In this document: positions 1-8,287 of the stretch, in pieces
Position numbering within the stretch: position 1 is the stretch's first letter
Layout: each line of letters begins with the position of its first letter
NCBI GenBank assembly: GCA_025450255.1
Contig: JANWHV010000210.1
Span: 1 to 8,778 of the forward strand
Reading direction: 5' to 3'
Source: Chloroflexota bacterium
GTDB lineage: Bacteria; Chloroflexota; UBA5177; JANWHV01
Length of the DNA: 8,778 bases
Position numbers and translations under genes: made by a program
The notes under the pieces: model-generated
What the model was told of the DNA's origin: nothing
Database searches by the model: none
The model's input: the letters and a program-made list of their open reading frames with translations, nothing else

Positions 1-1350
1 ATGCCGCTCGGCGAAGTGTTCCAGCGGCGTGAGAAAGCCGATTTCGTCCATAAACTCGGTTGCATAGCAGGCCCAGCCTTCCGCCATGGTGCCGCCGCAA
101 AACATGGCGATGCGCGAGGCGCAATCGACCGCGGCGATCTTCCCGATCCGCGAGTCCGCCCGATAGGCGTGATAGTTTTGCACCTGGTGCCCCATGCCTC
201 CGTGGTGGATCACATGGTTCAGCGTGATCGCGCTGTCGTTGACCGTACGCAGCAGGCGCTCCTGCTCATCAGGCGGTAGATCGGGATCGATGGGCGGCAC
301 CAGATATTCCACCGGCAGCACCCGATCGAAGGCGGCGGGTGCCCGATACGGAAGAAAGTAGAGCAAAGGCGCGGCATCCCTGGCCCAGGCGGGACGCGGC
401 ACATAGCGGATGGGATAGTCCGGCCAGGTGATCGTGCCGGCGGCAAGCGCCGCGTCGCGAGCACGCTCCCACACGGCGGAGAAACGGCCAAGGTAGTCGG
501 CGACAATGGGATGCCGATCGGCCAGGCCGGCAAGCGCCTCACGCCAATCGCGTGCCCCGAAGTCGCGGGCGTGCTCGGTCAGGTACGCCTCGGCGGTCTC
601 AAGCCGCTCCATGGCGGCGGACTCTATGTGAGCGGCACTCTCCTGGAGCCAGTGCCCGCGACGAATAAGCAGGCTGAGGGCTTCCTCACCGCACCCGACC
701 TGCCCGCCTGGATGGGCCAGGAGACCCGGTCGCAAGTAGTCTTCGTGTTCCTTGAACGCCCTGGCGGCCTTCTCGGCGGCGGCGCGGAGGTGGCGATTGG
801 CGATTCCCTGCTCGCGGCTGATCGTGTCCAGGCCGGCGCCGAGAAACGCCAGGGCTCCCGCGCACTCCCGTAGAGCCCGTTCGGACCAGGCACGCGGCGC
901 CTCGCGGATCAGCGCGCGTGCCTGGGCCAGAAAGGCAGGTATGGCCTCCATGCGGTCAATCGCCGACTCAATCCGTTCGGCAAGGGGCGCGAACGGGCGA
1001 AGGAACAGGGAAATAACGCCAAAGATCGCTTCTCCGGTCGCAACGCTGGGGTTGCCGCGCTGGAAGTGCCTGGACTCGTACTCCCAGATTTGGATCTCCA
1101 GAAACCCCTCGGCCAGATCCCGATCCATGCGCTCCGGCCGGCTCAGCGGCTCGGCAGGCAGCGCGTGAAAGCGGCGCAAGAGGTCGCGCATCTCGCCAAC
1201 CGTCTCCGCCAGTCCCTCTTCCGACCAGTCTGGCAGCATGTGATCGTACGCGTGGACGCCGATGAAGGTAGCGTTGACTGGCCGCCCGCGATAATAGGCG
1301 CTGAAAAAGTCGTCAAGCCAGCTCGTGAAGGCGGGCGCTTGCGTGGCCAT
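1..1350 (-). CDS. DUF885 family protein, putative metallohydrolase (C-terminus cut by window edge)
   Basis: The frame is open from 1350 to the left edge: 450 residues with no stop, and the C-terminus lies outside. Family members usually have 550-600 residues, so roughly the last fifth is missing. DUF885 proteins are mostly uncharacterised and are thought to be zinc-dependent, peptidase-like alpha-helical enzymes. The family hallmark HExxPGHHLQ is represented here by HHGGMGHQVQ (residues 382-391). The outer histidines H382 and H388 are kept, but the usual Glu is His383 and the Pro is Met386. The second hallmark, EGWACYATE, is intact at 424-432. There is no signal peptide, so it is probably cytoplasmic. 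ATG 1350 was chosen because GGAGAGG (1359-1365) lies 8 nt upstream; an in-frame ATG at 1392 has no such site. It is the last visible gene of the transporter operon, 56 nt after the ATPase stop. It may process the imported compound. The family call is firm; the activity is unknown. Confidence 0.85.
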   Translation of the reverse strand, partial: MATQAPAFTSWLDDFFSAYYRGRPVNATFIGVHAYDHMLPDWSEEGLAETVGEMRDLLRRFHALPAEPLSRPERMDRDLAEGFLEIQIWEYESRHFQRGNPSVATGEAIFGVISLFLRPFAPLAERIESAIDRMEAIPAFLAQARALIREAPRAWSERALRECAGALAFLGAGLDTISREQGIANRHLRAAAEKAARAFKEHEDYLRPGLLAHPGGQVGCGEEALSLLIRRGHWLQESAAHIESAAMERLETAEAYLTEHARDFGARDWREALAGLADRHPIVADYLGRFSAVWERARDAALAAGTITWPDYPIRYVPRPAWARDAAPLLYFLPYRAPAAFDRVLPVEYLVPPIDPDLPPDEQERLLRTVNDSAITLNHVIHHGGMGHQVQNYHAYRADSRIGKIAAVDCASRIAMFCGGTMAEGWACYATEFMDEIGFLTPLEHFAERH

Positions 1351-1406
1351 CAGCTCAACCTCTCCACGGCGGATGAATTGGCCGCCGGTCATGCGCGGAA
1401 TGTTCT

Positions 1407-2411
1407 TTACCGCGCGGGCGCGGACTCATAGAGGTGGCAGGCGACGGACCGCCCGCCAATGATCCGCGGCGCGGGGTATTCCTCCGTGCAACGCGGCATC
1501 ACGTGGGGGCACCGGGTATGAAAGTGGCAGCCCGATGGGCGGTTGATCGGATTTGGCGGATCCCCCTCCAGGGCCGGCGCCCCGCTTTTCCGGCCTGCTT
1601 CGAGTAGCGGCATGGCCCGGAATAGGGCCTGGCTGTACGGGTGCAACGGCTCGCGGAACAGATCCTCGGTCGAGGCGGATTCCACGATCCGGCCCAGGTA
1701 CATCACCGCGACGCGCTTGCTGATCTGCCGCACCACGCCGAGGTTGTGGGCGATAAACAAATAGGTAAGTCCCAGGTCGTCCTGCAGCTTCAACAACAGG
1801 TTGAGCACCTGGGCCTGAATTGATACATCGAGCGCCGAGACGGCCTCGTCCGCCACGATAAAGTCAGGGCCCACCGCCAAAGCGCGGGCGATGCCGATGC
1901 GCTGGCGCTGACCGCCGCTGAACTGGTGCGGCTTGCGGTCCCCTGCTTCGCTCGGCAATCCCACCATGCCCAACAACTCGCCCACGCGCTGAAGCCGATC
2001 GGCAGCCGGGCAGATGTTGTGGAACTTCAACACTTCGCTCAGCGTGGAGCGCACGGTCTTGCTGGGGTTCAGCGACGAGTAGGGATCCTGAAAGATGATC
2101 TGCATTTTGCGGCGCAGCTCGCGGGTGGCGCGGGCATCGTGGGCCAGGATATTCACGCCGCTATGGTAGACCTCTCCCGCGGTCGGCTCGTACAGGCGCA
2201 GAATGGTGCGGCCCAGGGTGCTTTTGCCGCAGCCCGATTCCCCCACCAGGCCCAGGGTCTCGCCCCGCGCGATGGACAGGGAAACACCGTCCACCGCTTT
2301 CAGCACCTCGGCGCCCTGCCGGCTCATCACGCGCCGGATGCCGCTCGCCACGGGGAAGTGCTTTGCTAGGTCGCGCACTTCGACCAGGGGCGTGGCGTCG
2401 CCTTCAATCAT
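1407..2411 (-). CDS. ABC transporter ATP-binding protein, DppF/OppF type
   Basis: This 334-residue protein is the second ATPase of a peptide/nickel-type importer. It powers transport at the inner face of the membrane as a heterodimer with the DppD-type protein encoded upstream. Visible motifs are Walker [10 protein letters not shown] (57-65), Q-loop IIFQDP (105-110), signature FSGGQRQR (164-171), Walker B with D188-E189, and the switch histidine H222. The C-terminal oligopeptide-transporter extension begins at HPYSQAL (257-263). It carries four cysteines, C295, C301, C308 and C325, spaced like the iron-sulfur type cysteines seen in related ATPases. Two motifs vary slightly: Walker B reads DEA rather than DEP, and the H-loop reads AHN rather than SHD. 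Start ATG 2411 shares the four bases ATGA with the stop of the oxidoreductase gene. No purine-rich ribosome site precedes it, so translation probably depends on reinitiation. Length is normal for the family. The transported substrate cannot be told from this subunit. Confidence 0.95.
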   Translation of the reverse strand: MIEGDATPLVEVRDLAKHFPVASGIRRVMSRQGAEVLKAVDGVSLSIARGETLGLVGESGCGKSTLGRTILRLYEPTAGEVYHSGVNILAHDARATRELRRKMQIIFQDPYSSLNPSKTVRSTLSEVLKFHNICPAADRLQRVGELLGMVGLPSEAGDRKPHQFSGGQRQRIGIARALAVGPDFIVADEAVSALDVSIQAQVLNLLLKLQDDLGLTYLFIAHNLGVVRQISKRVAVMYLGRIVESASTEDLFREPLHPYSQALFRAMPLLEAGRKSGAPALEGDPPNPINRPSGCHFHTRCPHVMPRCTEEYPAPRIIGGRSVACHLYESAPAR

Positions 2412-3538
2412 TGGGGCGTGTCGTTGGGCAAGGGAAGGCTCACCCAGCGCCGCTCGCGGAAAGAAAGTTCCACCGCGTTGATCACCTCCTGCACCCAGGC
2501 CCCATCACGAAAGTCGCCCTGGTTCTCCGGGCCGCCCGATAAAATCTCACTGGCGAAGCTGGCGGTAAGATTGGAGTAGAAAAGGGTCGGCCAATCTTCC
2601 CTCGAGCTGCCGCCCGGCGGATACAATCTGGCTGGGACCTCAATGTCCTTGAACTCCACGTCATCCGGTTTGGCGCCCTTCAGGGTCTCGCAAATGCCGA
2701 ACTCTTCCACCAGCCGGCAGATCAGCGCCCCCTCGCTCCCGTAGACGCGCGCTTCCAGCCCAGGGTAGTTGCCGACGGTAACGAAGCTGCTCTGCACCGA
2801 GCAGATGCTGCCGCCGGCGAATTCGCCGATAAAGATATCGCCGTCGTCGATGTTCGCTCGCGTCATCTTGCCAGTCTCCCGAATGATCCGCTCGGGGATG
2901 AAGTTGCGCATCGTTCCCACCACCGCCGCCAGGTCCGATCCCATGAACCAATGCCCAAGGTCGATGATTGGCGCGCCATACCCCTCAAGCGACGAGACAT
3001 GGATCCGGTCCGGATCCAGATTCTTGGGCGCCTGGCGCAGCGGGGTCATGGGGTCAATCCACTGTGAGTTCTGCTCGTAGCCGTTGAAAATAAAGGGTGT
3101 TCCCACATAGCCTCGATCGATCAGCTCCTTCATATACTGCATGGCTGGGCTGTAGCGGAACGTGAAACCCAGTTTGGTCTTGAGCCCCTTCGATCTGGCG
3201 AACTCACTGGCCCGCAGCGTGTCGCGGAAGTCGTGCGCGACCGGCTTCTCGCACAGCACGTGTTTCCCGGCATCGAGCGCGGCCCAGGAGATGCGGAAGT
3301 GATCGTGGTCGCCGGTGACCACGTCAATCACGTCGATGTCGTCGCGGTCCAGCAGGGCGCGATAATCGTTGGCGACCACCGGAATGTCGTACCTGGCGGC
3401 GGCTTCGTGAGCGCGGTCAATCTCCGTATCGCAGATACCTACAATCGTGCAGCGTGGGTCGCGCGCCCAGCCCGGCAGGTGCGCGTTCCCGGCCCAGCGA
3501 CCGGCGCCGACCACCCCGATTCTCAGCTCAGCACTCAT
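2408..3538 (-). CDS. Gfo/Idh/MocA family NAD(P)-dependent oxidoreductase
   Basis: This 376-residue cytoplasmic dehydrogenase belongs to the glucose-fructose oxidoreductase / inositol dehydrogenase / MocA family, whose members oxidise or reduce sugars, polyols and related hydroxy compounds. The N-terminal Rossmann fold shows GVVGAGRWA (8-16) for the dinucleotide. The catalytic lysine is in CEKP (K98). DLGHW at 193-197 supplies the conserved Asp and His (D193, H196) of the active site. The C-terminal half is the usual alpha/beta substrate and dimer domain. The frame runs upstream to 3763, but ATG 3538 is preferred: the Rossmann fold starts directly after it, and AAGGGG (3548-3553) lies 9 nt upstream. 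The gene overlaps the end of the DppD-type gene by 11 nt and the start of the DppF-type gene by 4 nt, so it is built into the transporter operon. It probably acts on the imported compound or its breakdown product. The exact substrate is unknown. Confidence 0.93.
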   Translation of the reverse strand: MSAELRIGVVGAGRWAGNAHLPGWARDPRCTIVGICDTEIDRAHEAAARYDIPVVANDYRALLDRDDIDVIDVVTGDHDHFRISWAALDAGKHVLCEKPVAHDFRDTLRASEFARSKGLKTKLGFTFRYSPAMQYMKELIDRGYVGTPFIFNGYEQNSQWIDPMTPLRQAPKNLDPDRIHVSSLEGYGAPIIDLGHWFMGSDLAAVVGTMRNFIPERIIRETGKMTRANIDDGDIFIGEFAGGSICSVQSSFVTVGNYPGLEARVYGSEGALICRLVEEFGICETLKGAKPDDVEFKDIEVPARLYPPGGSSREDWPTLFYSNLTASFASEILSGGPENQGDFRDGAWVQEVINAVELSFRERRWVSLPLPNDTPQ

Positions 3539-4580
3539 GGGAAAACACCCCTTCTGTTTCTTTATGCCGCCAACAGCGCACGCCGTGACCCGGCCCAACC
3601 GGCAAAAGCTCCGTATCCCAGCTCTGACATTGCGCGGTAACCAGCGGGCAGCGCTCGGCAAAACGGCAACCACCCGGCGGGTCGACCAGCCGCGGCGGCG
3701 CCCCCGGTATAGGCTGCAGATAGCGCGAGCGGACCGCGCCGGGCAGAGATCGCAGGAGGCCAATGGTGTATGGATGGCGCGGCCGGTTGAGCAGCGTGTT
3801 TGTGTCCGCCAACTCCACTATCTGGCCCGCATACATCACCGCTACCCGATCGCAGGTCTGCGCAATCACGGCCAGATCATGGCTGACCAGGAGGACGCTC
3901 ATCCCGGTCTCGGCCTGCAGATCGAGTAGCAAGCTCAGAATCTGGTCCTGGATGGTCACGTCCAGCGCCGTCGTGGGCTCGTCCGCCAGGAGGATTTTAG
4001 GCCGCAAAGCCAGCGCAATGGCGATTAATACGCGCTGCCGCATGCCGCCGCTGAATTGGTGCGGATAATCACGCATGCGGCGCTCGGGGAGCGGGATGCC
4101 CACCTTACGCATCAATGCCAGCACCTGCTCCCGCTTCGCGGCGCCGCTCAAGGAGCGATGCGCGCCCACCGCTTCCGCGATCTGCTTCCCTACGCGCACC
4201 ACGGGATTGAGACCGCTCATCGCATCCTGGAACACCATCGATAGGTGGGCGCCGCGCAGTTGTTGCAGCTCGCGCTGCGAGAGGGCAAGCAGATTCCGCT
4301 CGCCGAAGCCGGCATAGCGCACCATGCCGACGCTGCGGGCGGGCGGAGACGGCATCAGGCCGGCCACCGTACGGCAGGTGACGGTCTTGCCGCAGCCGGA
4401 CTCGCCCACGAGGCCGAAGATTTCACCCTGGCGCAGCGCGAACGAGACGCCGTCTACCGCGCGCACCACGCCGCCTTCGGTGCCAATATAGGTATGCAGG
4501 CCCTCGACCGATAATACCTCGGGCGCGGCGGCCAACTGGGCCGCGCGTGCCTCGTCGATGGATGTTCCGGCGATCGTCAC
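3528..4580 (-). CDS. ABC transporter ATP-binding protein, DppD/OppD type
   Basis: This 350-residue protein is the first ATPase of the importer. Motifs in order: Walker A GESGCGKT (59-66), Q-loop [12 protein letters not shown] (115-126), signature FSGGMRQR (176-183), Walker B LLADEP (D200-E201), and switch histidine H234. The family C-terminal extension starts at HPYTIGLL (269-276). Four cysteines, C305, C311, C318 and C336, match the pattern seen in the DppF-type partner; related DppD proteins bind a 4Fe-4S cluster there. The frame extends upstream to 4730, but that would overlap the DppC-type gene by about 150 nt. GTG 4580 was chosen because it lies 2 nt after the DppC stop and gives the normal family length; no suitable ATG is near. 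The sequence GGGA sits about 7 nt before the GTG and is a weak ribosome site. The gene end holds the ribosome site and start codon of the oxidoreductase gene. Confidence 0.94.
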   Translation of the reverse strand: MTIAGTSIDEARAAQLAAAPEVLSVEGLHTYIGTEGGVVRAVDGVSFALRQGEIFGLVGESGCGKTVTCRTVAGLMPSPPARSVGMVRYAGFGERNLLALSQRELQQLRGAHLSMVFQDAMSGLNPVVRVGKQIAEAVGAHRSLSGAAKREQVLALMRKVGIPLPERRMRDYPHQFSGGMRQRVLIAIALALRPKILLADEPTTALDVTIQDQILSLLLDLQAETGMSVLLVSHDLAVIAQTCDRVAVMYAGQIVELADTNTLLNRPRHPYTIGLLRSLPGAVRSRYLQPIPGAPPRLVDPPGGCRFAERCPLVTAQCQSWDTELLPVGPGHGVRCWRHKETEGVFSHEC

Positions 4581-4582
4581 GC

Positions 4583-5488
4583 CTACATCCCGGGCCGGAG
4601 CAAATCGGCAAGGCCGTCGCCGACCAGGCTGAAACCCGCCGAGACGATCACGATTGCCAACCCCGGCATGGTGGGGAGCCACCAGGCAGACAACATATAG
4701 GGCTGGCCGTCCGCGATCATCGCGCCCCACTCGGGCGAGGGTGTTTGCGCGCCGAGGCCCAAGAAGCCGAGCGCTGAGCCGAGCAGGATATTGCCGACCG
4801 CGTCGACCATCGAAAAGATGAGGGCGGGCGCCAGCACGTTGGGCAGCAGGTGTCCCACCATGATCCGTATGTGGCCATACCCGATAGCGCGCGCGGCCAC
4901 CGCGTATTCCTGGTTCTTGGCCACCAGCACCTCGGCGCGGATGATGCGGGCATAGGTAATCCAGCCCGTCAGCCAGATAGCCACGAACATACTGGTGATG
5001 CCAAGGCCCAGCACGGAGATCAGCGCGATTACCAGCACGAAGAACGGGAAGGCGAAGAAAACATCCACGATGCGCATGATCACGGCATCCACCCGACCGC
5101 CGAAGTAGCCGGAAACCAGCCCACTCAAGGTGCCGACGGTCACGGTCACCGCGGTAGCGCCAAAGCCAAGGGCCAGATCGATCCTGGCTCCGTTGAGAAT
5201 GCGCGACAAGATATCGCGGCCAAAAGCATCGGTGCCCAGTGGGTGACCGGCAGTCAACGGCCCGGCCAGCGGATTCACGATGTCCACGGCGGGCGGATCG
5301 TCGGGCGTGAGCAGCGGTCCGAACACGGCGGCGGCGACTGACGCCAGCAGGATCGCGGCGCCGATCACCAGCGTGGGATAGCGTCGCCAGAACGCGCGCC
5401 GGCGCGCGGCGCGCTGCATGGGAGCCAGCAAGCGGGCCGCGGCGCCGCTGGGCTGCGCGGCCACGATCACGCGTTCCGGCTTAGCCAT
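4583..5488 (-). CDS. ABC transporter permease, DppC/OppC type
   Basis: This 301-residue inner-membrane protein is one of the two permease subunits that form the transport channel. A charged cytoplasmic N-terminus (residues 1-37, many Arg) is followed by a first membrane helix at about 40-60. A periplasmic segment contains the family motif HPLGTDAFGRD (82-92). Several further hydrophobic helices lie between about 103 and 290. The cytoplasmic coupling loop (EAA loop) that docks on an ATPase is EYAVAARAIG continuing to LLPN (194-217). Start ATG 5488 overlaps the end of the DppB-type gene by 8 nt (ATGGCTAA), and no ribosome site is evident, so the two permeases are probably translated in step. 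Length and layout are typical. Together with the DppB-type protein it forms a heterodimeric channel; substrate choice lies mainly with the binding protein. Confidence 0.95.
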   Translation of the reverse strand: MAKPERVIVAAQPSGAAARLLAPMQRAARRRAFWRRYPTLVIGAAILLASVAAAVFGPLLTPDDPPAVDIVNPLAGPLTAGHPLGTDAFGRDILSRILNGARIDLALGFGATAVTVTVGTLSGLVSGYFGGRVDAVIMRIVDVFFAFPFFVLVIALISVLGLGITSMFVAIWLTGWITYARIIRAEVLVAKNQEYAVAARAIGYGHIRIMVGHLLPNVLAPALIFSMVDAVGNILLGSALGFLGLGAQTPSPEWGAMIADGQPYMLSAWWLPTMPGLAIVIVSAGFSLVGDGLADLLRPGM

Positions 5489-6422
5489 AGTTCACGCGCG
5501 GGTCGAGCACCGCGTAGGTAATATCGGTGAGCAGGTTGATCGCGATCACCACCCCGGCGAAGAACAGGGCCTCGCCTTGCACCAGTGGATAATCGCGCTG
5601 GGTGATCGACAACACCAGCAACTGGCCCAGGCCGGGCACGGCGAAGATGTTCTCGATCACCACGGTGCCGCTGATCAGGAACGCCAGGTTGAGGCCAAAG
5701 ACGGTGACTACCGAGCGCAAGGCATTGCGCAGGATATGGCCGCGCAGCACGGCGAGCCGGCTGATGCCCTTGATGCGCGCCGTATCCACGTATTCGGCGC
5801 GCATTACTACCAGCACGCTGTTGCGCAGAGTGCGCACCAGCACGGTGGAAAAGCTGAGGGAGATGGTGAGGGCCGGCAGGAACAGGTAATGGAGATGGTC
5901 GATGAACGTGTTCCCGTAGCCGGAGACCGGGAAAAGGTGCAGGTGCAGGCTGAACACCAGAATGAAAATGATGCCAATCCAGAAGGGAGGCATGCCGTAG
6001 CCGATCAGCAGGATGGCGCGCACCGTCTGGTCGAATACGCCATCCTTGCGCAGCGCCGACACGATCGCCGTGGGGATAGAAATCGCCGCCGCGAGCAGTG
6101 AGGCATAGATCACCAGAAAGAAGGTGGCGCCGCAGCGTTCGAAGAGGATGTTCTTGACCGTGTCGTCGTAGTAAATGGAGTTTCCCAGATCGCCGTGCGC
6201 CAGCTTACCCATAAAGATGCCGTACTGCGTCCAGATTGGCTGGTCCAGGCCAAGCGATTTGTGAATTGCCGAGCCTCGTGCCGGCGTATAGTGCGAGCCA
6301 AGGAGGGTAATCGCTGGGTCACCGGGGATGGCGTGGATCAGGAAGAATACGGCGATCGTCACGCCCAGGGCGACAGGCACCAGTTGAAGCAGCCTGGGAC
6401 CCAGGAAGCCGAACCGGCCCAT
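5481..6422 (-). CDS. ABC transporter permease, DppB/OppB type
   Basis: This 313-residue inner-membrane permease pairs with the DppC-type subunit. The first membrane helix spans about residues 9-31, followed by the family motif IPGDPA (32-37). A periplasmic stretch (about 40-95) and five more hydrophobic segments follow. The EAA coupling loop is EYVDTARIKGISRLAVLRGH at 210-229. The C-terminus VLDPRVNYG is the usual ending for this family. The frame continues upstream to 6494, but ATG 6422 is the better start. GGAAAGG (6430-6436) lies 7 nt before it, the protein then begins like its relatives, and the extra codons would run across the 28-nt palindrome. The stop overlaps the next gene by 8 nt. 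The gene lies 90 nt downstream of the binding-protein gene, the largest gap between the transporter genes. Confidence 0.95.
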   Translation of the reverse strand: MGRFGFLGPRLLQLVPVALGVTIAVFFLIHAIPGDPAITLLGSHYTPARGSAIHKSLGLDQPIWTQYGIFMGKLAHGDLGNSIYYDDTVKNILFERCGATFFLVIYASLLAAAISIPTAIVSALRKDGVFDQTVRAILLIGYGMPPFWIGIIFILVFSLHLHLFPVSGYGNTFIDHLHYLFLPALTISLSFSTVLVRTLRNSVLVVMRAEYVDTARIKGISRLAVLRGHILRNALRSVVTVFGLNLAFLISGTVVIENIFAVPGLGQLLVLSITQRDYPLVQGEALFFAGVVIAINLLTDITYAVLDPRVNYG

Positions 6423-6469
6423 AGCCTTACCTTTCCATGGCAAACAACCGTGATCCCCACCTGGGGCAG

Positions 6470-6497
6470 GGAGTGGGCGCGCATGCGCGCCCACTCC
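6470..6497. repeat. Perfect 28-nt palindrome between binding-protein and permease genes
   Basis: The arm GGAGTGGGCGCGCA is followed directly by its exact reverse complement, so all 28 bases are self-complementary around GCATGC. In RNA this would form a GC-rich stem of about 12 bp with a 4-nt loop. It begins 15 nt after the binding-protein stop. No T-run follows on the minus strand, so it is not a classical terminator. A short second hairpin, CCCCA-CC-TGGGG, lies at 6455-6466. In binding-protein operons such stems often protect the upstream mRNA from 3' decay or cut downstream transcription, so that binding protein outnumbers permease. That role is inferred from position. Confidence 0.75.
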
Positions 6498-6512
6498 GCG
6501 GCGACGCAGCCG

Positions 6513-8099
6513 CTAGTGGCTGCTGACCCACATCTTATCGAGCTGATAGACGCCGAGCGGCGAGACCTGGAAGCCATGCACCCAGTTGCCGCTGGCGTAG
6601 CGGTACGGCTGGTAGCCCAGGATCACCAGCAATGCCTGATCTGAGTAAATCTGCTGAATCTGGTAGTACAGCGCTTGCCGCTTGGCCGGGTTCAACTCCA
6701 GTTCCGCTTGCCTGGCCAGCTTGTTGAGCTGAGCGTTGGTGCTGAAGCTCCCCATGTCGTTGGCGCCGGCGTCGGGCTCCGCCAGGAACGAAACCACTTC
6801 CTGCGGATCGATAATGTCGTTGGTCCAGAAACGCTGGCCAAGGTGATCGGCGGCCTTATTGCCGCTCCGCTCGTCCTCTTTTGCATACGCCGTGAGATAC
6901 TCGTAATCCTGGATCGTCACGTCGATGCCGATCTGCGCCAACTCGGCTTTGATCAGTATCGCCGCGGCGTTGCCGTACAGATCGCCGCTGACTTCAATCA
7001 GGTTGACCTTGAAGCCATGCGGGTACGCGCTTTGCGCCAGCAGCGCCTTGGCCCTGGCCGGATCGTACGGGTACGGCTTCACGTTGGGATTCCAGTACAG
7101 CATCTTCGGCATCGGCGATCCGGCAGGCGTGCCGTGCCCACTGAGCGCGATCTTGATAATCGCGGCGCGGTCGATACCGTAGTTGATGGCCTGGCGTATC
7201 TTCAAGTCCTTGAACGGCGGGTAGTGCTCGTCCACCTGCAGGAAATCCACGCGGGTCGAGGGGAAGAGATTCACGCGCAAATCGGGATTGGCGGCAATCG
7301 ATGCAAGCAGGTTGGAGGGCGGCGTCTCGATGATATCGGCCTGCTTGCCCTGCAACTGCAGCACGCGCGTGTTGTCGCTGGGCACATCTACCAACTTGAC
7401 CGTGTCCAGGTATGGCTTCGGCCCCCACCAATAGGGGTTGCGCTTGAGCGTGATCGTGCTGCCCTTCTGCCAACTTACGAACTGATAGGGACCGCTGCCG
7501 ATCGGGTGATCGAAGAACTTGGCGCCTTCCTTCTTGAGCAGGTTGGCCGGCATGATGCCCATCGCGTAGATTGCCAGATCAGCCAGCAGCGGCGCCCAGG
7601 GGTGCTTGAGCGTCATGGTGACCGTCTTGGCGTCGGTAGCGGTCATTGTCTTCACGGCACTGATCAGGCCACCCCAGCCGTTCGGGTTTGCAATGGCATG
7701 CTGGAGTGAATAGATCACGTCCGTGGCAGTGACCGGCGTGTTGTTCTGGAACTTGGCGTCACGCAGGTGGAAGACGTAGGTCAGGCCGTCGTTGGAGATG
7801 GTCCAGGATTTGGCCAGGCCGGGCATGAGCGAATTTCCGTCCGCGGTGGGCTCGACCAGCCGCTCGTAGACGCTCTGATCGGGCCAGATGATTTCATTGG
7901 CCGGGTTGCCCGACGGATCCAGCGAGTCGGCATCGGTCTGGTTGGCGATCACCAGCGTACCGCCGTAGACAGGGGTGTCGGCACTGCGGGCGGCGCCGCG
8001 GACGGCGTGACTTGTGGCGGGCACCAGCATGCCAACCATGGCAATACCGGCGATGCCGCTAGCCACGAGTCGCGGGATAGGACGCATGCGGATGAACAT
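6513..8099 (-). CDS. Periplasmic solute-binding protein, family 5 (DppA/OppA type)
   Basis: This 528-residue extracytoplasmic receptor captures the substrate and delivers it to the permeases. Residues 1-32 form a Sec-type signal peptide: Arg residues, then the hydrophobic core LVASGIAGIAMVGMLVPA, with likely cleavage after SHA (30-32). There is no cysteine anywhere in the protein, so it is not a lipoprotein. Family marks are YGGTLVIA near the mature N-terminus (45-52), LAKSWTISNDGLTYVFHLRD (95-114), DVIYSL (127-132), IGSGPYQF (200-207), RNPYWWG (220-226) and IRQAINYGIDR (301-311). The frame runs upstream to 8414, but that extension would cross the promoter. ATG 8099 has AGGG (8107-8110) 7 nt upstream and begins the signal peptide. 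It is the first gene of the operon. Family members bind oligopeptides, but also oligosaccharides, nickel or opines, so the ligand is open. Confidence 0.94.
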   Translation of the reverse strand: MFIRMRPIPRLVASGIAGIAMVGMLVPATSHAVRGAARSADTPVYGGTLVIANQTDADSLDPSGNPANEIIWPDQSVYERLVEPTADGNSLMPGLAKSWTISNDGLTYVFHLRDAKFQNNTPVTATDVIYSLQHAIANPNGWGGLISAVKTMTATDAKTVTMTLKHPWAPLLADLAIYAMGIMPANLLKKEGAKFFDHPIGSGPYQFVSWQKGSTITLKRNPYWWGPKPYLDTVKLVDVPSDNTRVLQLQGKQADIIETPPSNLLASIAANPDLRVNLFPSTRVDFLQVDEHYPPFKDLKIRQAINYGIDRAAIIKIALSGHGTPAGSPMPKMLYWNPNVKPYPYDPARAKALLAQSAYPHGFKVNLIEVSGDLYGNAAAILIKAELAQIGIDVTIQDYEYLTAYAKEDERSGNKAADHLGQRFWTNDIIDPQEVVSFLAEPDAGANDMGSFSTNAQLNKLARQAELELNPAKRQALYYQIQQIYSDQALLVILGYQPYRYASGNWVHGFQVSPLGVYQLDKMWVSSH

Positions 8100-8141
8100 G
8101 GTAGTTCCCTGCCCCTTTAGCTGAAAGAAATAACGTCCGAA

Positions 8142-8162
8142 AAGTTTGACGAAGGCAAACTT
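8142..8162 (-). other. Small hairpin in the binding-protein mRNA leader
   Basis: AAGTTTG (8142-8148) and CAAACTT (8156-8162) are exact inverted arms of 7 nt around a 7-nt loop. Transcribed from the minus strand, it sits about 43-63 nt before the start codon of the binding-protein gene. It is AT-rich in a GC-rich setting, so the stem is only moderately stable. No matching terminator or riboswitch family is recognised. A role in mRNA stability or translation is possible but not shown. Confidence 0.4.
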
Positions 8163-8287
8163 CTGCTCGCCGGCTTTCGCTGGAACCTTGCACTCCCTCC
8201 TTCCCGCCTCAACCAGTCCGCGGCCGCGACAGGAGAGGCTGGCACGAGAATCAACACATATCGGCACAGGCCGTAAGCAAGAATCGT

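Noticed and set aside
3539..3763. N-terminal extension of the Gfo/Idh/MocA protein (75 extra residues)
   Set aside because: It would overlap the DppD-type gene by over 230 nt, and the Rossmann motif normally starts within about ten residues of the N-terminus, as it does from ATG 3538.
4581..4730. N-terminal extension of the DppD-type ATPase from ATG 4730
   Set aside because: The 50 extra residues lie inside the DppC-type gene and do not look like ATPase sequence. GTG 4580 directly follows the DppC stop.
5418..6101. Plus-strand open frame of 227 codons
   Set aside because: It is antisense to the two permease genes; rich in His, Gln, Asp and Glu, the mirror of hydrophobic membrane codons. No domain is seen.
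6470..6497. Rho-independent terminator at the 28-nt palindrome
   Set aside because: The stem is strong, but no T-run follows it on either strand, and coding of the same operon resumes within about 50 nt.
6675..7709. Plus-strand open frame of 344 codons
   Set aside because: It lies wholly opposite the binding-protein gene, whose family motifs are clear. The translation shows no recognisable domain and has the His/Arg/Gly-rich look of an antisense shadow in GC-rich DNA.
8219..8228. GC palindrome CGCGGCCGCG as an operator
   Set aside because: A 10-nt GC-only palindrome is expected by chance in DNA this GC-rich, and it lies far from the predicted start points.
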